A program made the translations under genes and the position numbers. A stretch of 64,000 bases of DNA. It comes from Variovorax paradoxus (GTDB lineage: Bacteria; Pseudomonadota; Gammaproteobacteria; Burkholderiales; Burkholderiaceae_C). Below, piece by piece: positions 36,436 through 44,585 of the stretch. The notes beneath the pieces were generated by a model. The model worked only from the letters and a program-made list of their open reading frames with translations, was not told the origin of the DNA and made no database searches. Numbering within the stretch: position 1 is the first letter of the stretch; each line of letters begins with the position of its first letter. The stretch lies in assembly GCF_030811855.1 (NCBI RefSeq), contig NZ_JAUSRN010000001.1:186001-250000 (forward strand). Direction: 5' to 3'.

Positions 36436-37300
36436 GCGCAAGTTGTCCAAGCGCGGGTCGGCGCTGGCCAGCACGGCGCTCGTGCTGACGGTGGCGCTCG
36501 CAGGCATAGGCGCCGCCTGGGCTTTCGCGGCGCCTCCGCTGTCGGGACTGCCCAAGGGACCGGTGCTCGCTCGTGCGATCGAGCGCGGCAAGCTGGTCGT
36601 GGGCGTGCGCCGCTATCCGCGCCCTGCCCCGCCCGAGGCGCCCACGCCGCCTGAGCCCGACGACTTCGACGCCACGCTCGCACGGCAATTGGCGGCTGCG
36701 CTGGGCGTGCCGCTGGAACTGGTCGGCCTCGACGCTGCGGCGCAGGAGACGGCGTTGCGCGAAGGCCGCGTCGACTTGCTGGTGGCCGGTGTGCCGGCGC
36801 AATCCGCATCCGGCATCGCGGCGGCGCCCGGCAGCTACGACATCGGCCGCGGCCTCGTCGTCTCGCTCAGGCGCGGCAAGGTTCAGGAGCCATCAGCGTT
36901 GCGCGACGCTTCGGTCTGCGTGGGCGAAGGTTCGGGCTACGCCGGCGCGGTGTCGCAGCGCTACGGCGCACAGCCGCGCAGCTATCCCTCTTCGGTGCAT
37001 GCCGCATCCGCTTTCATGGCCGGCGAATGCGCGGCGCTCGCCGAGGACGCCCAGGTGCTGGAACGGCTCATGCAGAACGAGGAGTGGCGCTTCTACAAGG
37101 CGCTGACGAGCGATCTGCGCCTGCCCTCGGACGCGTCCATTCGCCTGCTCGAGGGCGATGCCGTGTCGCGCGATTACCTGGCGGCGGCCCTGCGCCATTG
37201 GCGTGCCGACGGTACGCTGGACAAGGCGCGCGGCGCACGTGCGGGCAACCTGCAGTTGGAGATCACGCTGCTCAAGGACGGCTTCGTCTGCCACTCCTGA
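36428..37300 (+). CDS. Family-3-like periplasmic substrate-binding protein
   Basis: The 290-residue protein has an N-terminal membrane or signal helix (residues 10-34) and an SBP_bac_3-like body: RGKLVVGVRRYPRP, FDATLARQLAAALGVPLELVG, REGRVDLLVAGVP and a C-terminal ALRHWRADGTLDK. A proline-rich stretch (APPEAPTPPEPDD) replaces part of the usual first ligand loop. It overlaps the permease by eight bases and so belongs to that ABC operon, although the operon already encodes a binding protein of another family. It might extend substrate range or act as a sensor. The ligand is unknown. Confidence 0.7.
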   Translation: MTERKLSKRGSALASTALVLTVALAGIGAAWAFAAPPLSGLPKGPVLARAIERGKLVVGVRRYPRPAPPEAPTPPEPDDFDATLARQLAAALGVPLELVGLDAAAQETALREGRVDLLVAGVPAQSASGIAAAPGSYDIGRGLVVSLRRGKVQEPSALRDASVCVGEGSGYAGAVSQRYGAQPRSYPSSVHAASAFMAGECAALAEDAQVLERLMQNEEWRFYKALTSDLRLPSDASIRLLEGDAVSRDYLAAALRHWRADGTLDKARGARAGNLQLEITLLKDGFVCHS

Positions 37301-37316
37301 GGGGCGCGGGGGCGTG

Positions 37317-38288
37317 TCAGGCCTGCGGCGCGCGCCATTGCGCAAGCGCGAAGTCACGGCTCACGAGGTTCTCGGCGAGCAGGAATTTCTTGACCTCGTC
37401 CAGCAGCGCCAGCCCTTCGGGCGGATACGCGGCTTCGGGGAAGTGGGAGAGCGGGTGGGAGATCTTCACGATCTCGAGCGGAAAGCCGCTCACCTCCGAG
37501 TGAAAGGCGTAGTAGTCCGCGCTGTTGCTCCGGATCTCTTGCAACGCCGCTCGGCGTGCGCGCGTCCAGGCGGCAGGCAGCTCGGGTGCGGCCGCAAGCA
37601 GCTTGCTCGACGCAATGATCACCGAGGTGCCGCGCAGCGCCGGGTGCTTCTCGGCCTCGTCGATGACCGGATAGCCGCGCGAGGCGAGCAGCGGCCCCAC
37701 GTCGATCTGCGCCGCGAAGGCTGCGATCGAGCCCTGGTCGAGCGCCGCCTCGCCGTCGCGCGGGAACATGTGGATCACCTTGACGGATTTCTGCAACCCG
37801 TTTTCCTTGAGCAGGCCCAGCACGTAGCGGTGCATGTAGGAACCGCGCGCCACGCCGATGGTCTGGCCTTCGAGTTCCTTCACGCTGCGTGCGCCGTTGC
37901 GCGGCGTGAGCAGCCAGACGTTCATGCCGATAGCGTCGAAACCGATGAGCTGGCCATCGAGGCCCCGCGAGCGAGCGACCACGGCGGGCGTGTCGCCGTA
38001 GATGCCGACATCGAGGGCGCCCGAAAGGAAAGCCTCGTTGAGATCGGGTCCGTTCGGAAAATTGCGCGTCGTCACTTCCTTGAAACCGAGCGGGGCCAAC
38101 TCGCGCTGCAGATGGCCCTGGCGCAGCGCCCAGCCGGTGGCGGCCGCGGGCTTCTTGCCGGGGCCGATATAGCCGAGACGCAGCACCTGGCTGCTGCCTT
38201 GTGCGAGGGAGAAACCGGGCAATGCGCTCGCGGCGGCCGCGGCGACGGCGCCGCGCAGCAAACGGCGGCGGCTGGAAAGATCGGGCAT
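37317..38288 (-). CDS. SsuA-like substrate-binding protein with twin-arginine-type signal
   Basis: The 323-residue protein begins SSRRRLLRGAVAAAAAS, a Tat-like signal. It continues LRLGYIGPGKKPAAATGWAL, LNEAFLSGALDVGIYGDTPA and GVARGSYMHRYVLGLL, as in sulfonate/taurine binding proteins. It is the last gene of the minus-strand run of flavoprotein, ferredoxin and binding protein, 39 bases after the ferredoxin stop. It ends 16 bases from the convergent family-3 binding protein. No permease follows it, so it may share the ABC system at 34644-36435. Confidence 0.82.
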   Translation of the reverse strand: MPDLSSRRRLLRGAVAAAAASALPGFSLAQGSSQVLRLGYIGPGKKPAAATGWALRQGHLQRELAPLGFKEVTTRNFPNGPDLNEAFLSGALDVGIYGDTPAVVARSRGLDGQLIGFDAIGMNVWLLTPRNGARSVKELEGQTIGVARGSYMHRYVLGLLKENGLQKSVKVIHMFPRDGEAALDQGSIAAFAAQIDVGPLLASRGYPVIDEAEKHPALRGTSVIIASSKLLAAAPELPAAWTRARRAALQEIRSNSADYYAFHSEVSGFPLEIVKISHPLSHFPEAAYPPEGLALLDEVKKFLLAENLVSRDFALAQWRAPQA

Positions 38289-38327
38289 TTGAAGGACTCG
38301 CAGCGGGAAGGAAAGAGAAATACGGAC

Positions 38328-38657
38328 TCAGTGCGTCCGCTGCAGGAGCTCGAAGCTCGCATCGGCCGACGCGGTGGATTGCCGGCCGCGGCCCCAGCCG
38401 ACGGCACTGCGGTAGCTGCCCATCAAGACGGTGGCCGCGCCATCGCGCTCCTCGGCGGTGGCGCTGCGGTCCGCGATGGGCGCGACGTAGAGCGCATCCT
38501 CGGGGCAGTACAGCTCGCACATGAAGCAGGTCTGGCAGTCGTCCTGCCGGGCGATGCGCGGCGGGCCGCCCGGCACCGCCTCGAACACATTGGTCGGGCA
38601 GGCGTTAACGCAGATGTTGCAGCCGGTGCAGCGCTCGGCGCTGATGACTTCGATCAT
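38328..38657 (-). CDS. Ferredoxin with two [4Fe-4S] clusters
   Basis: The 109-residue protein has two complete cluster motifs: CTGCNICVNACP (Cys 10, 13, 16, 20) and CQTCFMCELYCP (Cys 41, 44, 47, 51), followed by a 50-residue tail. Its ATG overlaps the flavoprotein stop by four bases, so the two proteins are coupled and probably form a complex. Adenylylsulfate-reductase-type AprAB pairs have the same flavoprotein plus two-cluster ferredoxin arrangement. That parallel is a suggestion, not an assignment. Confidence 0.88.
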   Translation of the reverse strand: MIEVISAERCTGCNICVNACPTNVFEAVPGGPPRIARQDDCQTCFMCELYCPEDALYVAPIADRSATAEERDGAATVLMGSYRSAVGWGRGRQSTASADASFELLQRTH

Positions 38658-40276
38658 GCGGCCACCTCGTCCTGCACGGCATGACGCTGAACCCAGACCT
38701 CGTCGAGCCCGCCGCTGAGCAGCCGGTGGCGCTGCGCCGGATCGACCGCACCGTGTTCGCGCCGGCGGTGCATGCCGCGCGTTTCGGTGCGTTGCAAGGC
38801 GCTGCGATACATCCAGCGCGAGGTGGCCAGCATGGCGGCGGCTTCGCGTGCGCGAACAGCCTCTGTGGCCGTGGCAGCCGGAGCGCTGGTGCGCAGGCGC
38901 GCCCAAAGGGCATCGAGCCGTCCGAGCGAATCGCGCAGCGCATCGCCCTCCCGGAACCAGTTGCGCTCGTAGGGGAAGACTTCTGCCTGAACGGCGCGAA
39001 TCACTGCCTGGCTGTCGAACGCCGCGGCGCCGCGCGAGGAAAGCGCCACGCCGCCTGCGCGCAAGGTCGTGCGGTTGGAACCGGCGGCGCGCGCGTCGCG
39101 TCCGAATGCCGCCGCGCCTGCCCCGGCCCAGAATCCGGAGGACAAGGCCCAGGCCGCGTTGTGGCTGCCTCCGCCCGTGAAGCCGCCGCAGATCAGCTCG
39201 CGCGTTGCCGCATCACCCGCGGCGTAGAGCCCGGGCACGGAGGTGGCGCAGCTGTCGTCCACCAGGTGCAGACCGCCCGTGCCACGCACCGTGCCTTCGA
39301 GCCGCAGCGTCACCGGAAAGTGCTGGGTGAACGGGTCGATGCCCTGGCGGTCGAAGGAGACGAAGAAGTTGGGCTGCGCCGTGCGCATCCATGCGCGGAT
39401 CTGCGCGTCGGCGCGGTCGAGGCAGGCGAACACGGGTTGCGATTGCAGCGTCTGCGCGATCACGCTGCGCCCTTTGGAAGAGCCTGCGCCTTCGATGGGC
39501 GCGCCGTCGGCCGTGTAGAAGGTCGCCCAGTTGTAGAACAGCGACTTGGTGACGGACGAGAAGGCCGGCCCCAGTCCATAGGCATTCGAGAACTCCATGC
39601 CCGACAGTGCCGCGCCAACCTCGGCCGCCATCAGCTGGCCGTCGCCGGTGAGCACGTTGCAGCCGAGCGCCCGGCTCAGGAAGGCGCAGCCGCCCGTGGC
39701 AATGACGACCGCGCCGGTACGAGCGACCCAGGTTCCGCCGCTCTGACGGTTCACGCCGGTGGCGCCGCAGACGGTGCCGTGCTCGTCCACCAGCAATTCC
39801 AGCGCAGGGCTGTGGTCGAGGATGCGCGCGCCCGCTTCCTTCACCCGCTTGCGCATCAGCCGCATGTATTCGGGCCCTTGCAGCGATGTGCAGCGCAGTG
39901 CGCCCTGGTCGTCTGCGGGGAACGGATAGCCCCAGTCCTTGAGCCGCTCGACGTTGGCCCAGGTCTGTTCGAGCACCCGGTCCATCCAGGCATGCTCGGC
40001 GAGGTGGCCGCCCATGGCGAGCCGGCTGGCCTTAGCCTCCTCGCGTGCCGTGCCGTCTGGTGGCACGTGCCACAGGCCGGTGCCCGAGGGCGCGGTTGCG
40101 CCCGAGGTGCCGCAAAAGCCCTTGTCGGCCAGCAGCACGTGCGCGCCCTGCGCGGCCGCGCTCACCGCGGCCCATGCGCCCGCGGGGCCGCCGCCGATCA
40201 CCAGGACATCGGCCTGATGCCTGTCGCTGCCGTCTCCCCCCGAAAGAAGCTGCCGCTCGAAATCTCTCGCGCCCAT
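38654..40276 (-). CDS. FAD-dependent oxidoreductase, succinate dehydrogenase/AprA-like flavoprotein
   Basis: The 540-residue protein has the FAD dinucleotide fold DVLVIGGGPAGAWAAVSAAA near residue 22, a FAD-site VIATGGCAFLSRALG and GLYAAGDAATRELICGGFTGGGSHN. The helical C-terminal domain contains ALQRTETRGMHRR, as in fumarate reductase/AprA flavoproteins. ATG 40276 has GAGG seven bases upstream. It overlaps the ferredoxin gene and lies 126 bases after the encapsulin-associated cysteine desulfurase on the same strand. A role in oxidising or reducing an inorganic or organic sulfur compound is plausible from context but unproven. Confidence 0.82.
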   Translation of the reverse strand: MGARDFERQLLSGGDGSDRHQADVLVIGGGPAGAWAAVSAAAQGAHVLLADKGFCGTSGATAPSGTGLWHVPPDGTAREEAKASRLAMGGHLAEHAWMDRVLEQTWANVERLKDWGYPFPADDQGALRCTSLQGPEYMRLMRKRVKEAGARILDHSPALELLVDEHGTVCGATGVNRQSGGTWVARTGAVVIATGGCAFLSRALGCNVLTGDGQLMAAEVGAALSGMEFSNAYGLGPAFSSVTKSLFYNWATFYTADGAPIEGAGSSKGRSVIAQTLQSQPVFACLDRADAQIRAWMRTAQPNFFVSFDRQGIDPFTQHFPVTLRLEGTVRGTGGLHLVDDSCATSVPGLYAAGDAATRELICGGFTGGGSHNAAWALSSGFWAGAGAAAFGRDARAAGSNRTTLRAGGVALSSRGAAAFDSQAVIRAVQAEVFPYERNWFREGDALRDSLGRLDALWARLRTSAPAATATEAVRAREAAAMLATSRWMYRSALQRTETRGMHRRREHGAVDPAQRHRLLSGGLDEVWVQRHAVQDEVAA

Positions 40277-40402
40277 GGTCGTGCCTCGCAATGCAAAGAA
40301 CGAGACCGTATCAAGGGCTGCCCGGCCACACAACGAAGGAAAGCATGGATCGATATGCGCCCGGTGCACGAAGCGACCGAAGCGGCCGGGCAACCCTTCC
40401 GG

Positions 40403-42373
40403 TCAGGCGCGCCGCTGCCCTGCCAACCGGCGCACCACCGTCACCAACCGATCGATTTCGTCGAAGGTGTTGTAGAAGGCCAGCGATGGCCGCACGGTGG
40501 TCTCGACGCCGAAGCGGCGCAGGATCGGCTGCGCGCAATGGTGGCCCGTGCGCACGGCGATGCCTTCGTCGTTGAGCGCATGGCCCACCTCTTCAGTGGT
40601 GTAGCCGTCGAGCACGAAAGACATCACGCTGGCCTTGTCGGCCGCCGTGCCGATCAGCCGCACGCCGGGAATCGCACCCAACTGCGTCATGCCGTACACG
40701 AGCAGGTCGTGCTCGTAGCGCGCGATGTTCTCGATGCCCACCTTGTTGACATAGTCGATGGCCGCGCCCAGCCCCACGGCATCGGCGATATTGCCGGTGC
40801 CGGCCTCGAACTTGTTCGGGATCGGCTGGAATACGGTCTTCTCGAAGGTCACGTCGGCAATCATGTTGCCGCCGCCCTGCCAGGGCGGCATGTCCTCGAG
40901 CACCTCGCGCCGGCCCCACACCACGCCGATGCCGGTGGGGCCGAAGACCTTGTGGCCGGAGAAGACGAAGAAGTCGGCACCGATGTCCTGCACATCGACC
41001 CGCATGTGCGAGACCGACTGCGCGCCGTCGACCAGCGCCTTCGCGCCGGCACGGTGCGCGAGCTCGACGATCTCCTTCACCGGCACCACGGTGCCCAGCG
41101 CATTGGACACCTGCGTGACCGCGACGATCTTCGTGCGGTCGTTCAGCAGCCTGCGATATTCGTCAAGCAGCACCTGGCCCGAATCGTCCACCGGAATCAT
41201 GCGCAGCTTCGCGCCCTTGGCGGCGGCGAGCTGCTGCCACGGCACGATGTTGGCGTGGTGCTCGAGGTTGGACACGACGATCTCGTCGCCCTCGCCCACG
41301 TGCTGCCCGCCCCAGCTCTTGGCCACGAGATTGATGGCCTCGGTAGTGCCGCGCACGAAGATGACTTCTTCGACTTCCGGTGCGTTGATGAACTTGCGCA
41401 CCCGGTCGCGCGCGCCCTCGTAGGCGTCCGTGGCACGAGCGGCCAATTCGTGCGCCGCGCGATGGATGTTCGAGTTCTCGTGCGCGTAGAAGTACGCGAT
41501 GCGGTCGATGACCGACTGCGGCTTGTGCGTGGTGGCGGCGTTGTCGAACCACACGAGCTGCTTGCCGTTCACGCGCTCTTGCAGGATCGGGAAGTCGCGC
41601 CGCACGGCGTGGACGTCAAACGGCGGATGCCGGCCGCTGCCGGCAAGCGGCGCTGCGTCGGGCCCGCGCGGATCGGGCTTGACCGGCGTGACGAAGCCAT
41701 TGGGCAGGCGCACAGCATCGACGAAGTAGAACTGCGGTTGGCTCCCTCGCCCCTCTGGGGAGAGGGTTGGGGTGAGGGGCGACCCCGCGCTTTGATCGGG
41801 CCGCAGGCCCTCACCTCCGCCCTCTCCCGCGAACGGGAGAGGGGGCGAGACCTGTGGAGGGGCGGACGCGGCAGAAGCTGCGCCGGCCGACGGATGCCCG
41901 AAGCTGTTGTTCAGGAAGTAGAACGGCGACGCGGAAGGCGTGTCAGGCGCGTTGACCTGCTGCGGCACGCCCAGCACCGAGCTGCCGAGACGAGGCTCGA
42001 AAGCCGGCGCCACTGACAGCACCGTGTCGGGCACCTCATTGCCCGCCACCGCGTGTGGCGCCAGGGCCGGCGCACGGTTCGCGAGCGAAGGCAGCTGCGT
42101 GGGCGATGCCGGCACCAGGTTGGCGCCGGGAATCTGCCCCTGCGGGATCGGCGTGCCGGGCACGCTCGGCCCGAAGCCCGCAGGACTCGCCAGCGGCGAG
42201 CCCGACGGCGCGATGTTGGCGGGGAACTGCGCCCCCGGCACCAGGGGGTTAGCCACGCCCGGCAACGCGCTCGGTGGCGTGCCCGGCAGTGCGGAGAACA
42301 TGGCGCTCGCCATGCGCGCGAGGATGGCCGGGTCGAACGGCGCCTCGCCCGGAATCGATGGTGTGCTGCTCAC
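40403..42373 (-). CDS. Encapsulin cargo cysteine desulfurase with disordered N-terminal targeting domain
   Basis: The 656-residue protein has a SufS-like PLP desulfurase core from about residue 250. The core carries His372/373 in SNLEHHANIVPW, Asp449 in VDGAQS, PLP-lysine Lys475 in SGHKVFGP and catalytic Cys613 in RTGHHCAQP. The first 250 residues are proline/alanine-rich and disordered, with a short helix DPAILARMASAMFSALPG (14-31) and two FYF motifs (FYFLNNSF, FYFVDAVRLPNG). This layout is that of Family 2A encapsulin cargo, where the N-terminal domain docks inside the shell. The shell gene ends six bases upstream. Residues 173-213 derive from a REP-like repeat. It releases sulfane sulfur from cysteine. 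Confidence 0.93.
   Translation of the reverse strand: MSSTPSIPGEAPFDPAILARMASAMFSALPGTPPSALPGVANPLVPGAQFPANIAPSGSPLASPAGFGPSVPGTPIPQGQIPGANLVPASPTQLPSLANRAPALAPHAVAGNEVPDTVLSVAPAFEPRLGSSVLGVPQQVNAPDTPSASPFYFLNNSFGHPSAGAASAASAPPQVSPPLPFAGEGGGEGLRPDQSAGSPLTPTLSPEGRGSQPQFYFVDAVRLPNGFVTPVKPDPRGPDAAPLAGSGRHPPFDVHAVRRDFPILQERVNGKQLVWFDNAATTHKPQSVIDRIAYFYAHENSNIHRAAHELAARATDAYEGARDRVRKFINAPEVEEVIFVRGTTEAINLVAKSWGGQHVGEGDEIVVSNLEHHANIVPWQQLAAAKGAKLRMIPVDDSGQVLLDEYRRLLNDRTKIVAVTQVSNALGTVVPVKEIVELAHRAGAKALVDGAQSVSHMRVDVQDIGADFFVFSGHKVFGPTGIGVVWGRREVLEDMPPWQGGGNMIADVTFEKTVFQPIPNKFEAGTGNIADAVGLGAAIDYVNKVGIENIARYEHDLLVYGMTQLGAIPGVRLIGTAADKASVMSFVLDGYTTEEVGHALNDEGIAVRTGHHCAQPILRRFGVETTVRPSLAFYNTFDEIDRLVTVVRRLAGQRRA
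41742..41850. repeat. REP-like palindromic repeat inside the cysteine desulfurase gene
   Basis: The stretch contains CCCCTCTGGGGAGAGGG and GGTTGGGGTGAGGGGC, then an inverted partner with CCTCACC and CCCTCTCCCGCGAACGGGAG. It is the same kind of element as 35462-35600. It is in frame and encodes about 40 residues (including LTPTLSPEGRG) between the two FYF motifs of the targeting domain, so it interrupts neither the reading frame nor the enzyme core. Confidence 0.85.
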
Positions 42374-42379
42374 CGCGGC

Positions 42380-43312
42380 TTACTTGTAGGTGTCGGGATA
42401 GTCGTGGTACTTGCCGATCTCGACGTCGTCGAGCACGGCCAGTGCGTCGGTGGTCAGCACCGCCAGCGAGCAGTACAGCGAGATCAGGTACGACGCGATC
42501 GCATGGTTGTTGATGCCCATGAAGCGCACCGACAGACCCGGGCCCTGCTCGCCCGACAGGCCCGGCTGGAACAGGCCCACCACGCCCTGGCGCTTGTCGC
42601 CCACGCGCAGCAGCAGGATCTTGCTCTTGCCGTCGGCCACGGGCACCTTGTTCGACGGGATCAGCGGGATGCCGCGCCAGGTGATGAACTGCGAGCCGAA
42701 CAGGCTCACCGTCGGCGGCGGCGTGCCGCGGCGCGTCGCCTCGCGGCCGAAGGCCGCAATGGCCAGCGGATGCGTGAGGAAGAAGGCGGGCTCCTTCCAC
42801 ACCTTGGTCAGCAGTTCGTCGAGGTCGTCGGGCGTGGGCGCACCGGTCAGCGGGAAGATGCGCTGCTCTTCGCTCACCTGGGCCAAGAGGCCGTAGTCGG
42901 GGTTGTTGATGAGCTCGCTCTCCTGGTTCTCCTTGATCGTCTCGATCGTGAGGCGCAGCTGTTCCTTGATCTGGTCGTGCGGGCTGCTGTAGAGGTCGGA
43001 GATGCGGGTGTGCACGTCCAGCACCGTGCTCACGGCGTTGAGGTAGTGCTCGCGCGGATTCTCTTCATAGTCGACGAAGGTGCGCGGCAGCTGGTTCTCT
43101 TCTTCGCGCGAGGTGCAGGTGACCTTGATCGATTCGGGGTTTCTGACCTTGTTGACGCGGTAGATGCCCGCCTCCACCGGCACCCATTGCAGGAGGTGCG
43201 TCAGCCAGCGCGGGCTGATGGTCTCCAGCTGGGGGACTGTCTTGGTGGCATTGGCCAGCTGGCGGGCGGCGTTGTCGCCAAGGGCGGTGATACCACCGAC
43301 TGTTGCGCTCAT
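42380..43312 (-). CDS. Family 2A encapsulin shell protein (SrpI type, HK97 fold)
   Basis: The 310-residue protein matches the SrpI-like encapsulin shell family. It starts with SATVGGITALGDNAARQLANATKTVPQ, then has PRWLTHLLQWVPVEAGIYRVNKV, FVDYEENPREHYLNAVSTVLDVHTRISDLYSSPHDQ and the C-terminal SLYCSLAVLTTDALAVLDDVEIGKYHDYPDTYK. Length and sequence are full and intact. Family 2A shells self-assemble into icosahedral compartments that enclose cysteine desulfurase and have been shown in other bacteria to store elemental sulfur. The cargo gene follows immediately; rhodanese and serine acetyltransferase genes precede it. Sulfur regulation is expected from that context. Confidence 0.93.
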   Translation of the reverse strand: MSATVGGITALGDNAARQLANATKTVPQLETISPRWLTHLLQWVPVEAGIYRVNKVRNPESIKVTCTSREEENQLPRTFVDYEENPREHYLNAVSTVLDVHTRISDLYSSPHDQIKEQLRLTIETIKENQESELINNPDYGLLAQVSEEQRIFPLTGAPTPDDLDELLTKVWKEPAFFLTHPLAIAAFGREATRRGTPPPTVSLFGSQFITWRGIPLIPSNKVPVADGKSKILLLRVGDKRQGVVGLFQPGLSGEQGPGLSVRFMGINNHAIASYLISLYCSLAVLTTDALAVLDDVEIGKYHDYPDTYK

Positions 43313-43372
43313 GAATCAAGGCTCCGTAGTGAGAGAAGTGGCCGCAAGTGTCGGGCGACCTGGGGTTTTCCC

Positions 43373-43642
43373 TCAACAGGCTATAGCCGCCAAGTTGATC
43401 CTTCGCACGAGACGCGATTGCTCCAATTGCTCGCAGCGCAGCAGCAGGCCCACCATGTTGATGTCGAGCGCCGCGGCCAGCTTGTGCGCCGTGACGATCG
43501 ACGGGATGACACGCCCGCGCTCCACTTCCCCGACATAGGAGCGGTTCAGGTCGGCGCGCTCGGCCAGCGCTTCCTGCGACCAGCCCTTGCCTTCGCGCAG
43601 CTGGCGGATGGTCACGCCGAAGTCTTCGACGAAATCCTTCAT
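43373..43642 (-). CDS. XRE-family helix-turn-helix regulator of the encapsulin operon
   Basis: The 89-residue protein is a compact Cro/CI-type helix-turn-helix: FGVTIRQLREGKGWSQEALAERADLNRSYVGEVERG with a final helix pair (TAHKLAAALDINM). Its ATG overlaps the serine acetyltransferase stop by four bases. Its stop lies 60 bases before the shell gene. It probably tunes expression of the operon in which it sits; no separate sensing domain is present. Confidence 0.87.
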   Translation of the reverse strand: MKDFVEDFGVTIRQLREGKGWSQEALAERADLNRSYVGEVERGRVIPSIVTAHKLAAALDINMVGLLLRCEQLEQSRLVRRINLAAIAC

Positions 43643-44553
43643 GCGCCCGCTCCCTGCGGCGCGTTCTGCAGGCTGGCCTGGGTCACGCTCGCGCCCGGCT
43701 TCACGTCCTCCGTGATCCACACGTTGCCGCCGATGACGGCACCCTCGCCCAGCGTCACGCGCCCGAGGATGGTGGCGCCGGCGTAGATCACCACGTCGTC
43801 CTCCACCACCGGATGCCGCGGCAGCCCCTTCTGCAGGTTGCCTTCGGCATCGGTCGGAAAGCGCTTGGCGCCGAGCGTCACGGCTTGGTACAGGCGCACG
43901 CGCTTGCCGATGACCGCGGTTTCGCCGATCACCACGCCCGTGCCGTGGTCGATGAAGAAGCCCGCATCGATCTGCGCGCCGGGGTGGATGTCGATGCCGG
44001 TCTGTGCATGCGCCAGTTCCGCCACGATGCGCGCCAGGAGCGGCAGCCCGAGCTTGTAGAGTTCGTGCGCCAGCCGGTGGTGGATCATCGCGAGCACGCC
44101 GGGGTAGCACAGCAGCACCTCGTCCACGCTGCGCGCCGCCGGGTCGCCTTGGTAGGCGGCGAGCACATCGGTGTCGAGCAGGCGACGCAGCTGCGGCAGC
44201 GCACCCGCAAAGCGGCGCACCGCATCGGTCGCGGCATCGTCGATCTCGCCAGGGGAACGCGGTTCGTGCCGGGCGTTGAATTCGAGTTCGAGGCGTGCCT
44301 GTGCCAGCAGGGCCTGCAAAGCGGAATCGAGCGAGTGGCCGACGTAGAAATCTTCGCTCTCGTGGCGCAGGTCGGGGGGGCCGAGCCGCATCGGGAACAG
44401 CGCGCCCTTGAGCGCTTCGACGATCTGCGCGAGCGCGTCGCGTGACGGAAATTCGCGTGCGCCAGGCTCGCGCGAGCGCCGCTGTGAATCGCGCCATTCG
44501 TCGCGCACGCCATGCAGCGCGCGCACGATGCCGCTCACCTCGAAATGAGCCAT
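43639..44553 (-). CDS. cysE: Serine O-acetyltransferase (EpsC/CysE-like)
   Basis: The 304-residue protein ends in the left-handed beta-helix of serine acetyltransferases, with repeated hexapeptides and the signature FFIDHGTGVVIGETAVIGKRV and LYQAVTLGAKRF. The N-terminal third is helical. It makes O-acetylserine, the acceptor for sulfide in cysteine synthesis. ATG 44553 has GGGAG about eight bases upstream and follows the rhodanese stop by 32 bases. Serine acetyltransferase genes are regular partners of Family 2A encapsulins, consistent with a cysteine-sulfur cycle around the compartment. Confidence 0.9.
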   Translation of the reverse strand: MAHFEVSGIVRALHGVRDEWRDSQRRSREPGAREFPSRDALAQIVEALKGALFPMRLGPPDLRHESEDFYVGHSLDSALQALLAQARLELEFNARHEPRSPGEIDDAATDAVRRFAGALPQLRRLLDTDVLAAYQGDPAARSVDEVLLCYPGVLAMIHHRLAHELYKLGLPLLARIVAELAHAQTGIDIHPGAQIDAGFFIDHGTGVVIGETAVIGKRVRLYQAVTLGAKRFPTDAEGNLQKGLPRHPVVEDDVVIYAGATILGRVTLGEGAVIGGNVWITEDVKPGASVTQASLQNAPQGAGA

Positions 44554-44585
44554 GTGGTTGTTCTCCCTGGAAAGGAACGCTGCCG

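Noticed and set aside
38681..42016. Long plus-strand open frame of over 1100 codons
   Set aside because: It runs antisense to the flavoprotein and cysteine desulfurase, both of which have full catalytic motifs, and its translation resembles no family.
40403..42373. Plain housekeeping SufS
   Set aside because: The 250-residue disordered N-terminus and the adjacent SrpI-type shell gene identify it as encapsulin cargo; no sufBCD genes are nearby.
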